Shown: piece after piece, positions 1-9,743 of the stretch
How positions within the stretch are numbered: position 1 is the first letter of the stretch
How the letters are laid out: every line of letters starts with the position of its first letter
From: CAIWCD01 sp043782365
GTDB taxonomy: Bacteria; Myxococcota; Myxococcia; Myxococcales; 40CM-4-68-19
NCBI GenBank assembly: GCA_043782365.1
Contig: JAYWAO010000063.1
Coordinates: forward strand, 1 to 18,726
Direction: 5' to 3'
Length of the DNA stretch: 18,726 bases
Made by a program: the position numbers and the translations under genes
Notes under the pieces: model-generated
The model's database searches: none
What the model was told of the DNA's origin: nothing
The model's input: the letters and a program-made list of their open reading frames with translations, nothing else

Positions 1-164
1 CTAGAGCACCGATCAGGTTACCGGACCGAGCCCGGGCGGTGAGGGGCAAGCAGCTCTAGGCGCGACGACGAGTCAACCCGTTGCGGTTTCCGAGGAGGAG
101 CAACGACGAGATGCGCTGCCCAACGCCGCCCTGGCGACGGGAGGTAACCTGTTCGGTGCTCTAG
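1..164. repeat. Imperfect long inverted repeat (MITE-like or large hairpin)
   Basis: Bases 1-22 and the reverse complement of 143-164 agree at 21 of 22 positions; both ends read CTAGAGCACC and the single mismatch is at position 13. Without gaps the pairing continues more weakly to 48/117 (16 of the next 26 positions). Both termini are CTAG, and a third CTAG lies at 56-59. The right arm contains the stop codon of the transporter gene (161-163). No convincing gene was seen within these bases. The left flank is outside the window, so a target-site duplication cannot be tested. It could be a non-autonomous transposable element, a REP-like hairpin or a transcription end signal for the transporter; the sequence alone does not decide. 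Confidence 0.6.
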
Positions 165-1978
165 CGCAGCGCCCCGAGCGCCGCCAGCGCGAAGGCCACC
201 AGCGATTCGCCCGCGATCAGGCCCGCGCCCAGCGCCGGGAGCCGCAGCGCCGCGCTCTGGGGGGCGAGGCGCTGGTAAGTGTAAGCGCAGACGCCGCCGA
301 GCAGCACTGCCATGCCGGCGGGGAACGGGATCAGCACGCCCACGCCCATCGCCACCGCCGACGGCAGGAAGCGCGCGGCCCGCGTGTGGCTCGCCAGCGC
401 GAGCAGCACCCCGAGCAGCGCCGCCGCGGCGGTCCAGGCGCGGATGGGCGCGGGCACCGCTTCGCCGCCGGCCACCACCAGCGCGGCCACCGCCTTGAAC
501 TGGGCCGCCGAAGGGGCCGGGAAGCGCGCGCCGCCGATGGCCCCCGAGCGCTGCAGCAAGAGGAAGCCCGCCAGCGAGACCAGCGCGCCGAAGAGCGTGC
601 CCGCGAGCGCCGCCAGTCCCTGCGCCCGCAGCGGCGTGCCGACGCGCTCGCCCGACTTCATCGACCAGAGCACCGTGCCCGTCTGCGCGACCGCGCCCGA
701 GACCACCGCGCCCACGCCGATGTCGCGGGGCACGTCGAGCCGGAGGAGCAGTCCGGCGGCGGTCTGCGCGGCCTGCCCGGCCTGGCTGATCGGCGCGAAG
801 TCGGCCTGCCCCGCGGCCCGCCCCACCACCGCGCAGAGGAGGGGAGCGGCGGCGAGCGCGAAGACCGCCTCGGGCAGGTGCAGGCCGAAGGCGGCGCGGG
901 TGCTCCAGAAGTAGAGTAATACAAGCGGCGCGGCCAGGAGCGCCAACCGGAGCGGAGGAAGGCCTGCCCACCTCCCGCTCGCGGGCTCCTGCTGGCTGCC
1001 CGGCTCCCTGGCTGCAGCGCTCCGCGGCCGCTGCGCTCCCGCCAGATCGCGCGCGCCCCGGAGCAGCGCGGGGGCCATCCAGACCAGGTCCACCGCGCTG
1101 GCGGCGATGATCAGCGCCACGCCGGGCCAGAGCAGCCACTCGCCCAGGTTCGCCTCGGTGCGCAGCCCGGCGGCCAGCAGGTGGTGGCCGAGGCCCGCCT
1201 GCCCGAGCAGCGCGCCGAGGCCGATCGCCAGCCCGACCGGCAGCCCGGCGACGGCGCCGATGCCCACCAGCAGCGGACCCACCGCGACGCCGAGGCCCAG
1301 CGCGGCGCAGGGCACACCGAAGAGCGCGCCCGGGAGCAGCAGCGCGCCGGGGAGGACCGGCGCGAGCGCCTTGGCGAGCCCATCGCGAAGGACGACGATC
1401 ACACCGGCGGCAGCGCCCGCGCCGAGCAACGCCTGCGCCCGCGCGCGCGTCTCCCCACCCCCGGAGCGCGGCCCGGCGCCAGGCTCCGCGCCCGCGTGCA
1501 GCGCGGAGATCAGCTCCGCCGCCGCGGCGCCGCTGGGGAACGGCAGCGCCTCCTCCACCAGCAGCCGCTGGTGCAAGAGCAGCGCGAGCCAGAGGCCGAG
1601 CGCGCCGAGCAGGAGGCCCGCGGTGAGGAGCGGCAAGAGCGGAGGCAGGCGGCCCAGGGTCAGCAGCGCCGGCACCACGCCCAACAAGCCGAGCACCGCC
1701 GGCATCGCCCCGGCCGCGCAGGCGAAGATCTGCACCAGCTGCGTGCCCCGCGCCTGCCCGCGCCCGAAGAGCGAGAGCGCCAGGAACGCCAGCAGCGAGG
1801 CGGTCACCTGGCCGCTGTCCCAGAGGCCGCTCGCGAGGCCCACCGTGAGGTTGCCGAGCGCCAGCACCGCGCCCACCGCGAGCGCGGCGAGCACGGTGGA
1901 TGGGCTCGGGAGGCTGCCCGAATCGGGCCACGCCTGCGCGCTATCGTGTGGCGGGGCGGCCCCCCCTGGTCCGGTCAT
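161..1978 (-). CDS. OPT family oligopeptide/metal-chelate transporter
   Basis: The 605-residue protein is highly hydrophobic, with many membrane segments separated by short loops, as in the oligopeptide transporter (OPT/YSL) superfamily. Family-typical segments are visible: PFPSGAAAAELI in the N-terminal half, and DFAPISQAGQAAQ, LIPFPAGMAVLLGG and ALGAGLIAGESL in the C-terminal half. It would sit in the inner membrane and import small peptides or metal chelates by proton symport; the actual substrate cannot be read from the sequence. I chose the ATG at 1978 because AAGG lies just upstream and because the longer in-frame extension would run into the divergent kinase gene. A central loop rich in R, A, Q and P separates the two halves. 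The stop codon lies in the right arm of the inverted repeat. Transcription is divergent from the kinase across about 72 bp. Confidence 0.88.
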   Translation of the reverse strand: MTGPGGAAPPHDSAQAWPDSGSLPSPSTVLAALAVGAVLALGNLTVGLASGLWDSGQVTASLLAFLALSLFGRGQARGTQLVQIFACAAGAMPAVLGLLGVVPALLTLGRLPPLLPLLTAGLLLGALGLWLALLLHQRLLVEEALPFPSGAAAAELISALHAGAEPGAGPRSGGGETRARAQALLGAGAAAGVIVVLRDGLAKALAPVLPGALLLPGALFGVPCAALGLGVAVGPLLVGIGAVAGLPVGLAIGLGALLGQAGLGHHLLAAGLRTEANLGEWLLWPGVALIIAASAVDLVWMAPALLRGARDLAGAQRPRSAAAREPGSQQEPASGRWAGLPPLRLALLAAPLVLLYFWSTRAAFGLHLPEAVFALAAAPLLCAVVGRAAGQADFAPISQAGQAAQTAAGLLLRLDVPRDIGVGAVVSGAVAQTGTVLWSMKSGERVGTPLRAQGLAALAGTLFGALVSLAGFLLLQRSGAIGGARFPAPSAAQFKAVAALVVAGGEAVPAPIRAWTAAAALLGVLLALASHTRAARFLPSAVAMGVGVLIPFPAGMAVLLGGVCAYTYQRLAPQSAALRLPALGAGLIAGESLVAFALAALGALR

Positions 1979-2050
1979 CGCACCTTGTCCAGCGCGAAAA
2001 GCGCCTTCGACGTTGTACGGGAGAGCCGACTGCGTGAGAAGATCGTTTGC

Positions 2051-3396
<1,346 letters not shown>

Positions 3397-3397
<1 letters not shown>

Positions 3398-5292
3398 TGG
3401 CCAAGGACAAGGGCTCGGGACCCACGAAGGGCGCTGCAGCGGGCGCCGCGCCGTCGGGCCCGGTGGAGGTGCCCGCGGCGCAGGACGACGCGCTCGCCGG
3501 CGGCACGGCCTCTCCCGTCGAGGGAATGCTGCGGCTCTTCGTGGTCGGGGCCGAGCGGTTCTCCTCGGTGCACCTCCCGCTCCACGGCACCGCGCTGATC
3601 GGCAGCGACCCCGGCTGCGCCGTGCGCCTCCACGAGCCGACGGTGCAGCCGCGCCACGCCTCGCTGAGCACGGGAGGAAGGCCCCGGCTGGAGGCGCTCG
3701 CTGGCGAGACGCGCGTCTCGGGACGCTCGCTGGCCCCCGGCGAGGTGGTGGAGCTCGCCACCGGCGACCTCATCTACGTGGGCGCCATCCTGCTGATGCT
3801 GGAGGGGCGGCCCAACGCGCCGCCGCGGCGCTTCCTGCCGCACGACTACTTCGAGCTGCGCCTCGAGGAGGAGTGCCACCGCGCCGAGCGGCACCAGCTC
3901 CAGTTCACGCTCCTGCGCGTCGTCTGCGGCGCGGGCACGCCGGCCGAGGCGGTGGAGGAGACGCTGGCCGATTCGATCCGCCTGCTCGACGTGGTCGCGA
4001 GCTACGGGCCCGATGAGTACGAGGTGCTCCTCATCGAGACTTCGCCCGAGGCGGCGGAGGTGGTCGTCCAGCGGCTGCGAGAGCGGCTGGAAGCGCGGCG
4101 CGCCGAGCCGCGCATAGGGACGGCGGCCTTCCCTCGCGATGGCCGCAGCGCCGACCAGCTGATCGACGCCGCGCAGGAGACGGCCCGTGGCGCGGTCGAC
4201 GGCGTAGGCCCTGCGGGCGAGCGCGTCCTGCGCGGCATCCCGCTGCCAGCGGTGGGGCCGATGCAGGGGCTCTCGCAGATGCTCGACCGGGTGGCCCCGA
4301 GCGACCTCTCGGTGCTGGTGTTCGGTGAGACCGGCGTGGGCAAGGAGCGGCTCGCCGAGGCGGTGCACCGCCGCTCGAAGCGGGCGGCGCAGCCCTTCCT
4401 GGTGCTCAACTGCGCGGCGCTGGCCGAGTCGCTTCTCGAGAGCGAGCTGTTCGGCCACGAGCGCGGCGCCTTCACGGGCGCGGTGACGGCCAAGCAGGGC
4501 CTGCTGGAGACCGCGCAGGGCGGCACCGTCTTCCTCGACGAGATCGGCGAGCTACCGATGAGCGTGCAGGTGAAGCTCCTGCGCGTCCTCGAGGAGAAGA
4601 AGGTGCTGCGGGTGGGGGCGCTCAAGGCGCGGGCCATCGACGTGCGCTTCGTCGCCGCCACCAACCGCGACCTCGAGGCCGAGGTAGCGCGCGGCGCCTT
4701 CCGGCGCGACCTGTTCTACCGGCTCAACGGCGTCTCGCTCTTCGTCCCGCCCCTGCGCGAGCGCATCCCCGAGATCGCGCCGCTCGCGCGCGGCTTCATC
4801 GCCGAGGCCTGCAAGCGGCTGGGCCGCCTGCGCGAGCCCGCGCTGGGCCCGGAGGTGCGCCGCATGCTGGAGGGGTATCCGTGGCCCGGCAACGTGCGCG
4901 AGCTTCGCAACGTGATCGAGCGGGCGATCCTCCTCTGCGGGGATGGGCCGCTCCTGCCCCTGCACCTCCCGGAGGCGAAGCTCGGCGCCCCGTTCGCGAG
5001 CAGGCGCACCGTCTGGTCGCCGCGCGGTCCTGGGCCGCTGAACACGCCGCTCCCAGAGGCCGCGCCGGCGGGGGCAGCGCTCGCCCTGTCCCTCGGTACG
5101 CCGCCGCCGCCGGCCGCGCTCGTCTCCCTGAAAGACGAGGTCGAGGCGCTGGAGAAGACGCGCGTCGCCGAGACGCTGCAGGCCTGCGCCGGCAACCAGA
5201 CCGAGGCTGCGCGCCGGCTGGGAATGTCGCGGCGCACGCTGGTAAAGCGGCTGGCGGACTGGGGCTTCCCGCGGCCGCGCAAGCAGCGGTAG
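3397..5292 (+). CDS. Sigma-54-dependent activator with degenerate FHA and GGDEF-like input domains
   Basis: This 631-residue protein should activate RNA polymerase carrying sigma-54. An FHA-fold region covers about 46-136, but the usual GR, SxxH and NG positions read GS (69-70), QPRH (84-87) and GE (103-104). A GGDEF-like region covers about 149-265, with YGPDEYEVLL at 203 where RxGGDEF would be. The AAA+ domain looks intact: Walker A GETGVGKE (310-317), the sigma-54 contact loop GAFTGA (357-362) and Walker B VFLDEIG (D381). A proline/alanine-rich linker leads to a Fis-type helix-turn-helix at about 600-620 (EAARRLGMSRRTLVKRL). The start ATG at 3397 overlaps the kinase stop. Its position in the cassette suggests control by the kinase or by protein contact instead of the canonical phosphothreonine reading. 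Confidence 0.93.
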
Positions 5293-5337
5293 CAGGGGGT
5301 TTCGCGCCGGCGCGCCATTCTGTAGGGTGAGGTGGAC

Positions 5338-6342
5338 ATGGACGAGCGCAAGCGCTACGAAACCACCCTCACCGCGCCCTCCCCGGCCCGGCTGTCGACC
5401 AAGTCGCCGTTCCTGCTGGTGCTCTCGGGCAAGCACGTCGGCGAGCTGCACCGGCTGGTGCAGGGCGGGCAGCTCACCCTCGGCCGCTCCGACGACGCGG
5501 GCGTCATCCTCGACGACGACGGCATCTCGCGCCACCACGCGATGATCCTCGCCGAGGGGAGCGGCGCCACGCTCCAGGATCTGGGCAGCCGCAACGGCAC
5601 CTGGGTGGGCGACGAGCGGATCCACCGCCGCGCGCTGGTGGACGGCGACCGCATCCGGCTGGGCTTCTCCACCGACCTCAAGTTCACCTTCGCCGACGAG
5701 CGCGAGGCGGCGGTGCAGCGCGACCTGGTGGCCAGCACCTACCGCGAGCCGCTCACCAACCTGCACAACCGGCGCTACTTCCAGGAGGCGCTCGGCGCGG
5801 ACTTCGCGTCGGCCCGCCGCCACGGACGGCCGCTCGCGCTGCTCCTCTTCGACCTCGACCGCTTCAAGCTGGTCAACGACACCCACGGCCACCTCGCCGG
5901 AGACGAGGCGCTGCGCACGGCCGCCGCGGTGCTGCGCGCGGGCCTGCGCCGTGAAGACCACCTCGCCCGCACCGGCGGCGATGAGTTCGCCGTGCTTGCC
6001 GAGACCAGCGAAGAGGGCGCGCGCCTCTTGGCGGAGCACCTGCGCGAGGCGGTTGAGAAGGCCCGCTGCCCGCTGCCGGGCGGACGCTCGCTGAGCCTCA
6101 CCGTGTCGGTCGGCGTCGCCACGGCGCACGGCCTGCCCGGCGAAGAGCCAGGCTGGAACGAGCGCGATCTCTACGCCGCCGCCGACCTCGCCTTGCGCCG
6201 CGCCAAGCAGGAGGGGCGCAACCGGTTCGCGGTCGAGGCGCCGGGCAAGGGGATGGCCCCTCCCGACAGCGTGCCTCCCAGGTACCCCTCGGCGGCGTCG
6301 CTGCCGACGCCCGGGGCGCTGCCCGTGCTCCGCTCGAAGTAG
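5338..6342 (+). CDS. FHA-GGDEF diguanylate cyclase
   Basis: This 334-residue cytosolic enzyme is predicted to make c-di-GMP from two GTP. Its N-terminal FHA domain (about 25-118) keeps the phosphothreonine-binding residues: LGR (R50), SRHH (S64) and SRNGTWVG (N86). The GGDEF domain (about 135-310) has FDLDRFKLVND with the metal-binding Asp 172, an exact GGDEF active site at 213-217, and an RxxD inhibitory site (R204-D207) five residues before it, so product feedback inhibition is likely. I chose the ATG at 5338, with GAGG five bases upstream, over the in-frame GTG at 5332, which overlaps that Shine-Dalgarno. It begins 45 bp after the sigma-54 activator and is probably in the same transcript as the kinase, which could dock on its FHA domain. 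The tail after about 305 is low-complexity. Its stop lies 2 bp from the convergent ceramidase stop. Confidence 0.93.
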   Translation: MDERKRYETTLTAPSPARLSTKSPFLLVLSGKHVGELHRLVQGGQLTLGRSDDAGVILDDDGISRHHAMILAEGSGATLQDLGSRNGTWVGDERIHRRALVDGDRIRLGFSTDLKFTFADEREAAVQRDLVASTYREPLTNLHNRRYFQEALGADFASARRHGRPLALLLFDLDRFKLVNDTHGHLAGDEALRTAAAVLRAGLRREDHLARTGGDEFAVLAETSEEGARLLAEHLREAVEKARCPLPGGRSLSLTVSVGVATAHGLPGEEPGWNERDLYAAADLALRRAKQEGRNRFAVEAPGKGMAPPDSVPPRYPSAASLPTPGALPVLRSK

Positions 6343-6344
6343 CG

Positions 6345-8774
6345 CTACTGCGCGTCTCCTTCGAACGACGCGGGCCCGCTGGCGTTGCCGTACGCGTCCA
6401 CGAAGGCCCCGGCCGCGAGGTGCAGCGCGTAGTGGCCCGGGCCGGCGGCCTGCTCGGCGTGCAGGCCCGGACCCTCTCCAGGGCCGAACCGCTCTCCGAG
6501 AGGCCAGGGGCGGGCGGCCGGCGAGAGCGAGAGCGCGGCGCTGCCCGCCGGGCCCGTGAGCGTGGCGGCCACCAGGGCCCCGCCCGGGCCCACGGGCGCG
6601 AACGGCGAGACATATCTGGTATCGACCAGCCGATATCCATCCAATTGCCAATCGCCGTTGGGGCCGGGGGCATAGACGGGCGCGCGGGCCGGGTAGCGCG
6701 GCGTCAGGTCGATGACGAGCTTCCCCGCGCTGGAGGAGAGCTTCCCGTCGAAGAGCAGCGACGCCGGACCCACGGTGAAGGGCTGGGTGGCGAGCGTGGA
6801 CTCCTGCACCAGCCCCTCCACCCGCGCGCGGCCGGTCAATTGGAGCCGATAGCTGCCCAGGGGCAGGTCGACCGGGGCCTCATAAGAGACCTCCCAGCGG
6901 TGGGCGCGCGCCGCGGCGGCGGGCGCGGCCTTGAAGGTGGGCGTCGCCGAGTAGAAGAGCGGCAGCTCCCCGCGCAGGCTGCTCACCGGGATCCAGCCGT
7001 TCACCAGCACGTCGGCGAAGGCGCCCGTGTCGGTCTGCCGCTGCAGCCGCACCTCGGGAGTGCCCAGCGCGGGGTCGCCAGCGAAGAACGCCGCGCGCAG
7101 CGGGCCGAGGCGGGAAGCCCGTGCCGGTGGCTGCAGGGCGACCGCGGGCGCGGGCGACGAGTCGGTCGCCGGAAACGGCGTGTAGGCGAGCGGGGTGGGG
7201 TCGGCGGGCTTTGGCTCGGGCTTCTTCAGGAGCGCGCTGCCGGTGACCAACTCGTGAAAGGCATCGGCGCCCTGGCCGACGAGGTAGCCGGCATAGCGCC
7301 AGCCCCAGAAGGTGATGGTCGGCTCGTAGCCGCCGGAGAGCCAGTCGCTGTCGAGGAGCAGGTAGCCGTCGTGGTCCTGCGCGTAGCCGAGCACCAGGGC
7401 GTCTGTAATACCTTTATCGACGCCCTCGGCGAGCACGGCGTCGCGCAGCGCCCGGCCCACCGCGGCCACGGGCTCGCCGGGCAGCGTCACCAGCGCCAGC
7501 TTGCCGATGCGCGCGGCGGCCACGCGCGATGCGTACTTGCCGCCGTTGATCAGCCCGGGGCCCAGACAGATGACCTTCTTGCCCGCGATCGGCGCGCCCG
7601 GGCAGTCGGGCGTGTAGAAGGCCTGGCAGAGGATGGCGCCGTCGTCGTGGAACTCGCCCGGGGCGTAGCCGAGGCCGTCGTGGCTGATCGGCACCTGCCG
7701 CTCGAGCGACTGCAGCACGACCTCGCTCTCCAGCGCCGCGCCCGCCTGCTGCCAGAGCGCCGCCACGCCGGCCGCGAGCTGGTTGCCCACGTGCTGCATC
7801 GCCTGCGCGCCCGAGTGGCCCGCGCCAGAGGGGCTGGCGTCGCCCGCCGCGCCCTGCAGGTAGATCGCGACCACCGGTCTGTCGAAGGTCCGCTCGACCG
7901 CCAGCTCCGCGTGGCCCGGGGCGTCGATCGAGAGCATCCGGTTGGAGCTCCCGCTGATGGTCCCGTGCATCGCGTAGTGGAAGAGCGCGGCGATCGGCGC
8001 GCCGTCGAGACCCTCGACGCGCACGGCGGTGAGGCGGGTCTGCTGGTCGCTCCCGCCGGTGATCCAGTCGTTCTCGCAGCGGCGGTCGTGGGCGCTCAGC
8101 TTGTCTTCCCCGGCGGCCACTCCCAGCCGCGCGGGGCGCAGGTTCGCCAGCGCGTCGCCGATGGCGGCGGCGATCGACCTGGCGAGCCGGTCGGTGACCT
8201 CCTGGCTGAAGGTGTCGGCGCCGTGGGCGAGCGCGTGCTGGGCCAGCGGCGGCTCGGTGAGCAGCGCCGAGGCGAGGATGCTCTCGCGCGAGAAGCGGGC
8301 GCCCGCTGCGTGGGTGTGGGTGGCGTCGAGGATCAGCTTCCCTGACAGGTCGCCCAGGCCCGCTTCGCGGACGATCTGTAACACTCTTTCGGTGAGCACC
8401 GCGGTGATGAAGACCGCGTCGAGCCTCGCCAGCACCAGCCTGCCGCGTCCGTTGTCGAAGGCGACTACTTTTACCATCGGCGCCGTCTCGACCCCGCGGG
8501 TGGCCGGGAAGATGTCGCTGAACGGGCTGCCGGGCTCGTCGGCCGGGAACGGCCCCGAGAGGTACGGGTCCTGGGTGTAGCCCGCGGTGGAGAGCCCGAC
8601 GGGCTCGTCGAGCGGGCGCTGCGCGGCGCCGGCGGTGAGCGGTCCGGGCAGGCGCGGGTCGGGCCCGGTCGCGCCGGGGGCCTTTTGGCACGAGGCCAGC
8701 GAGAAGGCGACGGCGAGCGCGACGGCGAGCGCGGCGGTCGCTGCGGCGAGAGTGGAGCGCGGGCGTGGGTACAA
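6345..8774 (-). CDS. Neutral/alkaline ceramidase-family lipoprotein
   Basis: The 809-residue protein belongs to the neutral ceramidase family, which hydrolyses the N-acyl bond of ceramides. A hydrophobic signal ending in the lipobox LASC (C29) predicts an exported lipoprotein. Family landmarks follow: ATHTHAAGA with H153/H155 (zinc ligand and oxyanion region), HYAMHGT with H270, and LQGAAGDASP with Ser 314 where the family has its nucleophile (QxNxGDVSPN). The C-terminal third looks like a beta-sandwich domain. The start is uncertain: I used the TTG at 8774, preceded by AAGG, because upstream residues lack signal-like character and no nearer ATG fits. Codons in 6600-6660 and near 7404, 8377 and 8465 are unusually AT-rich. 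Substrate specificity is unproven; related enzymes may act on other lipid amides. Confidence 0.82.
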   Translation of the reverse strand: MYPRPRSTLAAATAALAVALAVAFSLASCQKAPGATGPDPRLPGPLTAGAAQRPLDEPVGLSTAGYTQDPYLSGPFPADEPGSPFSDIFPATRGVETAPMVKVVAFDNGRGRLVLARLDAVFITAVLTERVLQIVREAGLGDLSGKLILDATHTHAAGARFSRESILASALLTEPPLAQHALAHGADTFSQEVTDRLARSIAAAIGDALANLRPARLGVAAGEDKLSAHDRRCENDWITGGSDQQTRLTAVRVEGLDGAPIAALFHYAMHGTISGSSNRMLSIDAPGHAELAVERTFDRPVVAIYLQGAAGDASPSGAGHSGAQAMQHVGNQLAAGVAALWQQAGAALESEVVLQSLERQVPISHDGLGYAPGEFHDDGAILCQAFYTPDCPGAPIAGKKVICLGPGLINGGKYASRVAAARIGKLALVTLPGEPVAAVGRALRDAVLAEGVDKGITDALVLGYAQDHDGYLLLDSDWLSGGYEPTITFWGWRYAGYLVGQGADAFHELVTGSALLKKPEPKPADPTPLAYTPFPATDSSPAPAVALQPPARASRLGPLRAAFFAGDPALGTPEVRLQRQTDTGAFADVLVNGWIPVSSLRGELPLFYSATPTFKAAPAAAARAHRWEVSYEAPVDLPLGSYRLQLTGRARVEGLVQESTLATQPFTVGPASLLFDGKLSSSAGKLVIDLTPRYPARAPVYAPGPNGDWQLDGYRLVDTRYVSPFAPVGPGGALVAATLTGPAGSAALSLSPAARPWPLGERFGPGEGPGLHAEQAAGPGHYALHLAAGAFVDAYGNASGPASFEGDAQ

Positions 8775-8891
8775 GGTGCCTTGGTTCTCCCCCGCGGCCA
8801 CTGTACACGGCGCCGCCGCCGCGCTCCGCGCAGAGTGCGAGGAGGCCGTCCGCGCAGTGGCGCGCGCGAGCCTTGGGAGTAGAGTTCCTCC

Positions 8892-9737
8892 ATGGCTCTC
8901 CTGCGCCGCCCGACCCTGCCCGAACAGCAGACCTTCACCTTCGAGGGCCAGCGCCTCTCGTACCGCGAGTACGGCAGCGGTCCGCGCACGGTGGTGCTCA
9001 CCCACGGCCTCCTGATGGACGACCGCATGTACACCGCGCTCGGGCCCGCGCTGGCGGCGGCCGGGCACCACGCGGTCACGGTCGACATGCTCGGCCACGG
9101 CGCCTCCGAGCAGCCCCACGACATGACCGCCTACTCGATGACCCGCTACGGCCACGGCGTGGTGGGCCTGCTCGACCACCTCGGGGTCGCGCAGGCGGTC
9201 GTCGGCGGCACCTCGCTGGGGGCCAACGTGGCGCTGGAGGTGGCGGTGCTCGTCCCGCACCGGGTGCGCGCGCTGGTGCTGGAGATGCCCGTGCTGGAGA
9301 ACGGCATCGCCGCGGCGGCCGCGCTCTTCGTGCCGCTCGCGCTCTCGCTGCGGGTGAGCCAGCCCACCATGCGGGTGCTCTCGAGGCTGGCGCGCAAGAT
9401 CCCGCGCACCCACTTCCTCGCCGACATCCTCATCGACTTCGTGCGCCGCGACCCGGCGGCGTCGCTGGCGGTGCTCGACGGGCTGACGTTTGGCCGCATC
9501 GCGCCGCCCGTGCAGGAGCGCAGGAAGCTGCGGCAGCCCGCGCTGGTGATCGGGCACCCGGCGGACCCGGTGCACCCGTTCAGCGACGCGGACACGACGG
9601 CGAGGGAGCTGTCGGGGGCGCGGCTGGTGCAGGCGAAGTCGATCTACGAGTGGCGGGTGGCGCCGCGGAGGTTGAACGAGGAGCTGGTGCGGTTCTTGGA
9701 TGAGGTGTGGGGCTCGCCGCAGGCGGTGGCGGCATAG
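8892..9737 (+). CDS. Alpha/beta-fold hydrolase
   Basis: The 281-residue protein has the alpha/beta hydrolase layout. THGLLMDD (37-44) forms the HG oxyanion region. VDMLGHGASE follows, then the nucleophile elbow GGTSLG with S108, and a C-terminal strand LVIGHPADPVHPF with D225 as probable acid. The position where the catalytic histidine usually lies, before the last helix, reads SIYEWRVAPRRL with no histidine; H228 is the nearest downstream. No signal peptide is evident, so it should be cytosolic. GGGAG lies upstream of the ATG. The gene is divergent from the ceramidase-family lipoprotein (about 117 bp between starts) and converges with the glycerol-3-phosphate dehydrogenase gene, 6 bp between stops. 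The substrate is unknown; a lipid-related ester is only a contextual guess. Confidence 0.85.
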   Translation: MALLRRPTLPEQQTFTFEGQRLSYREYGSGPRTVVLTHGLLMDDRMYTALGPALAAAGHHAVTVDMLGHGASEQPHDMTAYSMTRYGHGVVGLLDHLGVAQAVVGGTSLGANVALEVAVLVPHRVRALVLEMPVLENGIAAAAALFVPLALSLRVSQPTMRVLSRLARKIPRTHFLADILIDFVRRDPAASLAVLDGLTFGRIAPPVQERRKLRQPALVIGHPADPVHPFSDADTTARELSGARLVQAKSIYEWRVAPRRLNEELVRFLDEVWGSPQAVAA

Positions 9738-9743
9738 GCGCGC

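Noticed and set aside
1..164. Integron attC site as an explanation for the inverted repeat
   Set aside because: The typical RYYYAAC and GTTRRRY end motifs are not present at the repeat ends, and there is no integrase or cassette array in the window.
18..1931. A 637-residue open frame on the minus strand parallel to the OPT gene
   Set aside because: It is almost entirely R, A, G and P, the signature of a shifted frame in GC-rich DNA. The OPT frame shows real membrane segments and family motifs over the same bases.
1181..2050. In-frame extension upstream of the kinase start
   Set aside because: It runs antisense through the OPT gene and is rich in R, E, A and Q without kinase-like content; the kinase most likely begins at the GTG at 2051.
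5332..5337. GTG at 5332 as start of the FHA-GGDEF gene
   Set aside because: It overlaps the GAGG that is well placed for the ATG at 5338, so the ATG is the better start.
6420..8345. A 641-residue plus-strand open frame antisense to the ceramidase gene
   Set aside because: Low-complexity R/A/G/E/V composition, no recognisable motifs and no start context; a mirror frame of the ceramidase-family gene.
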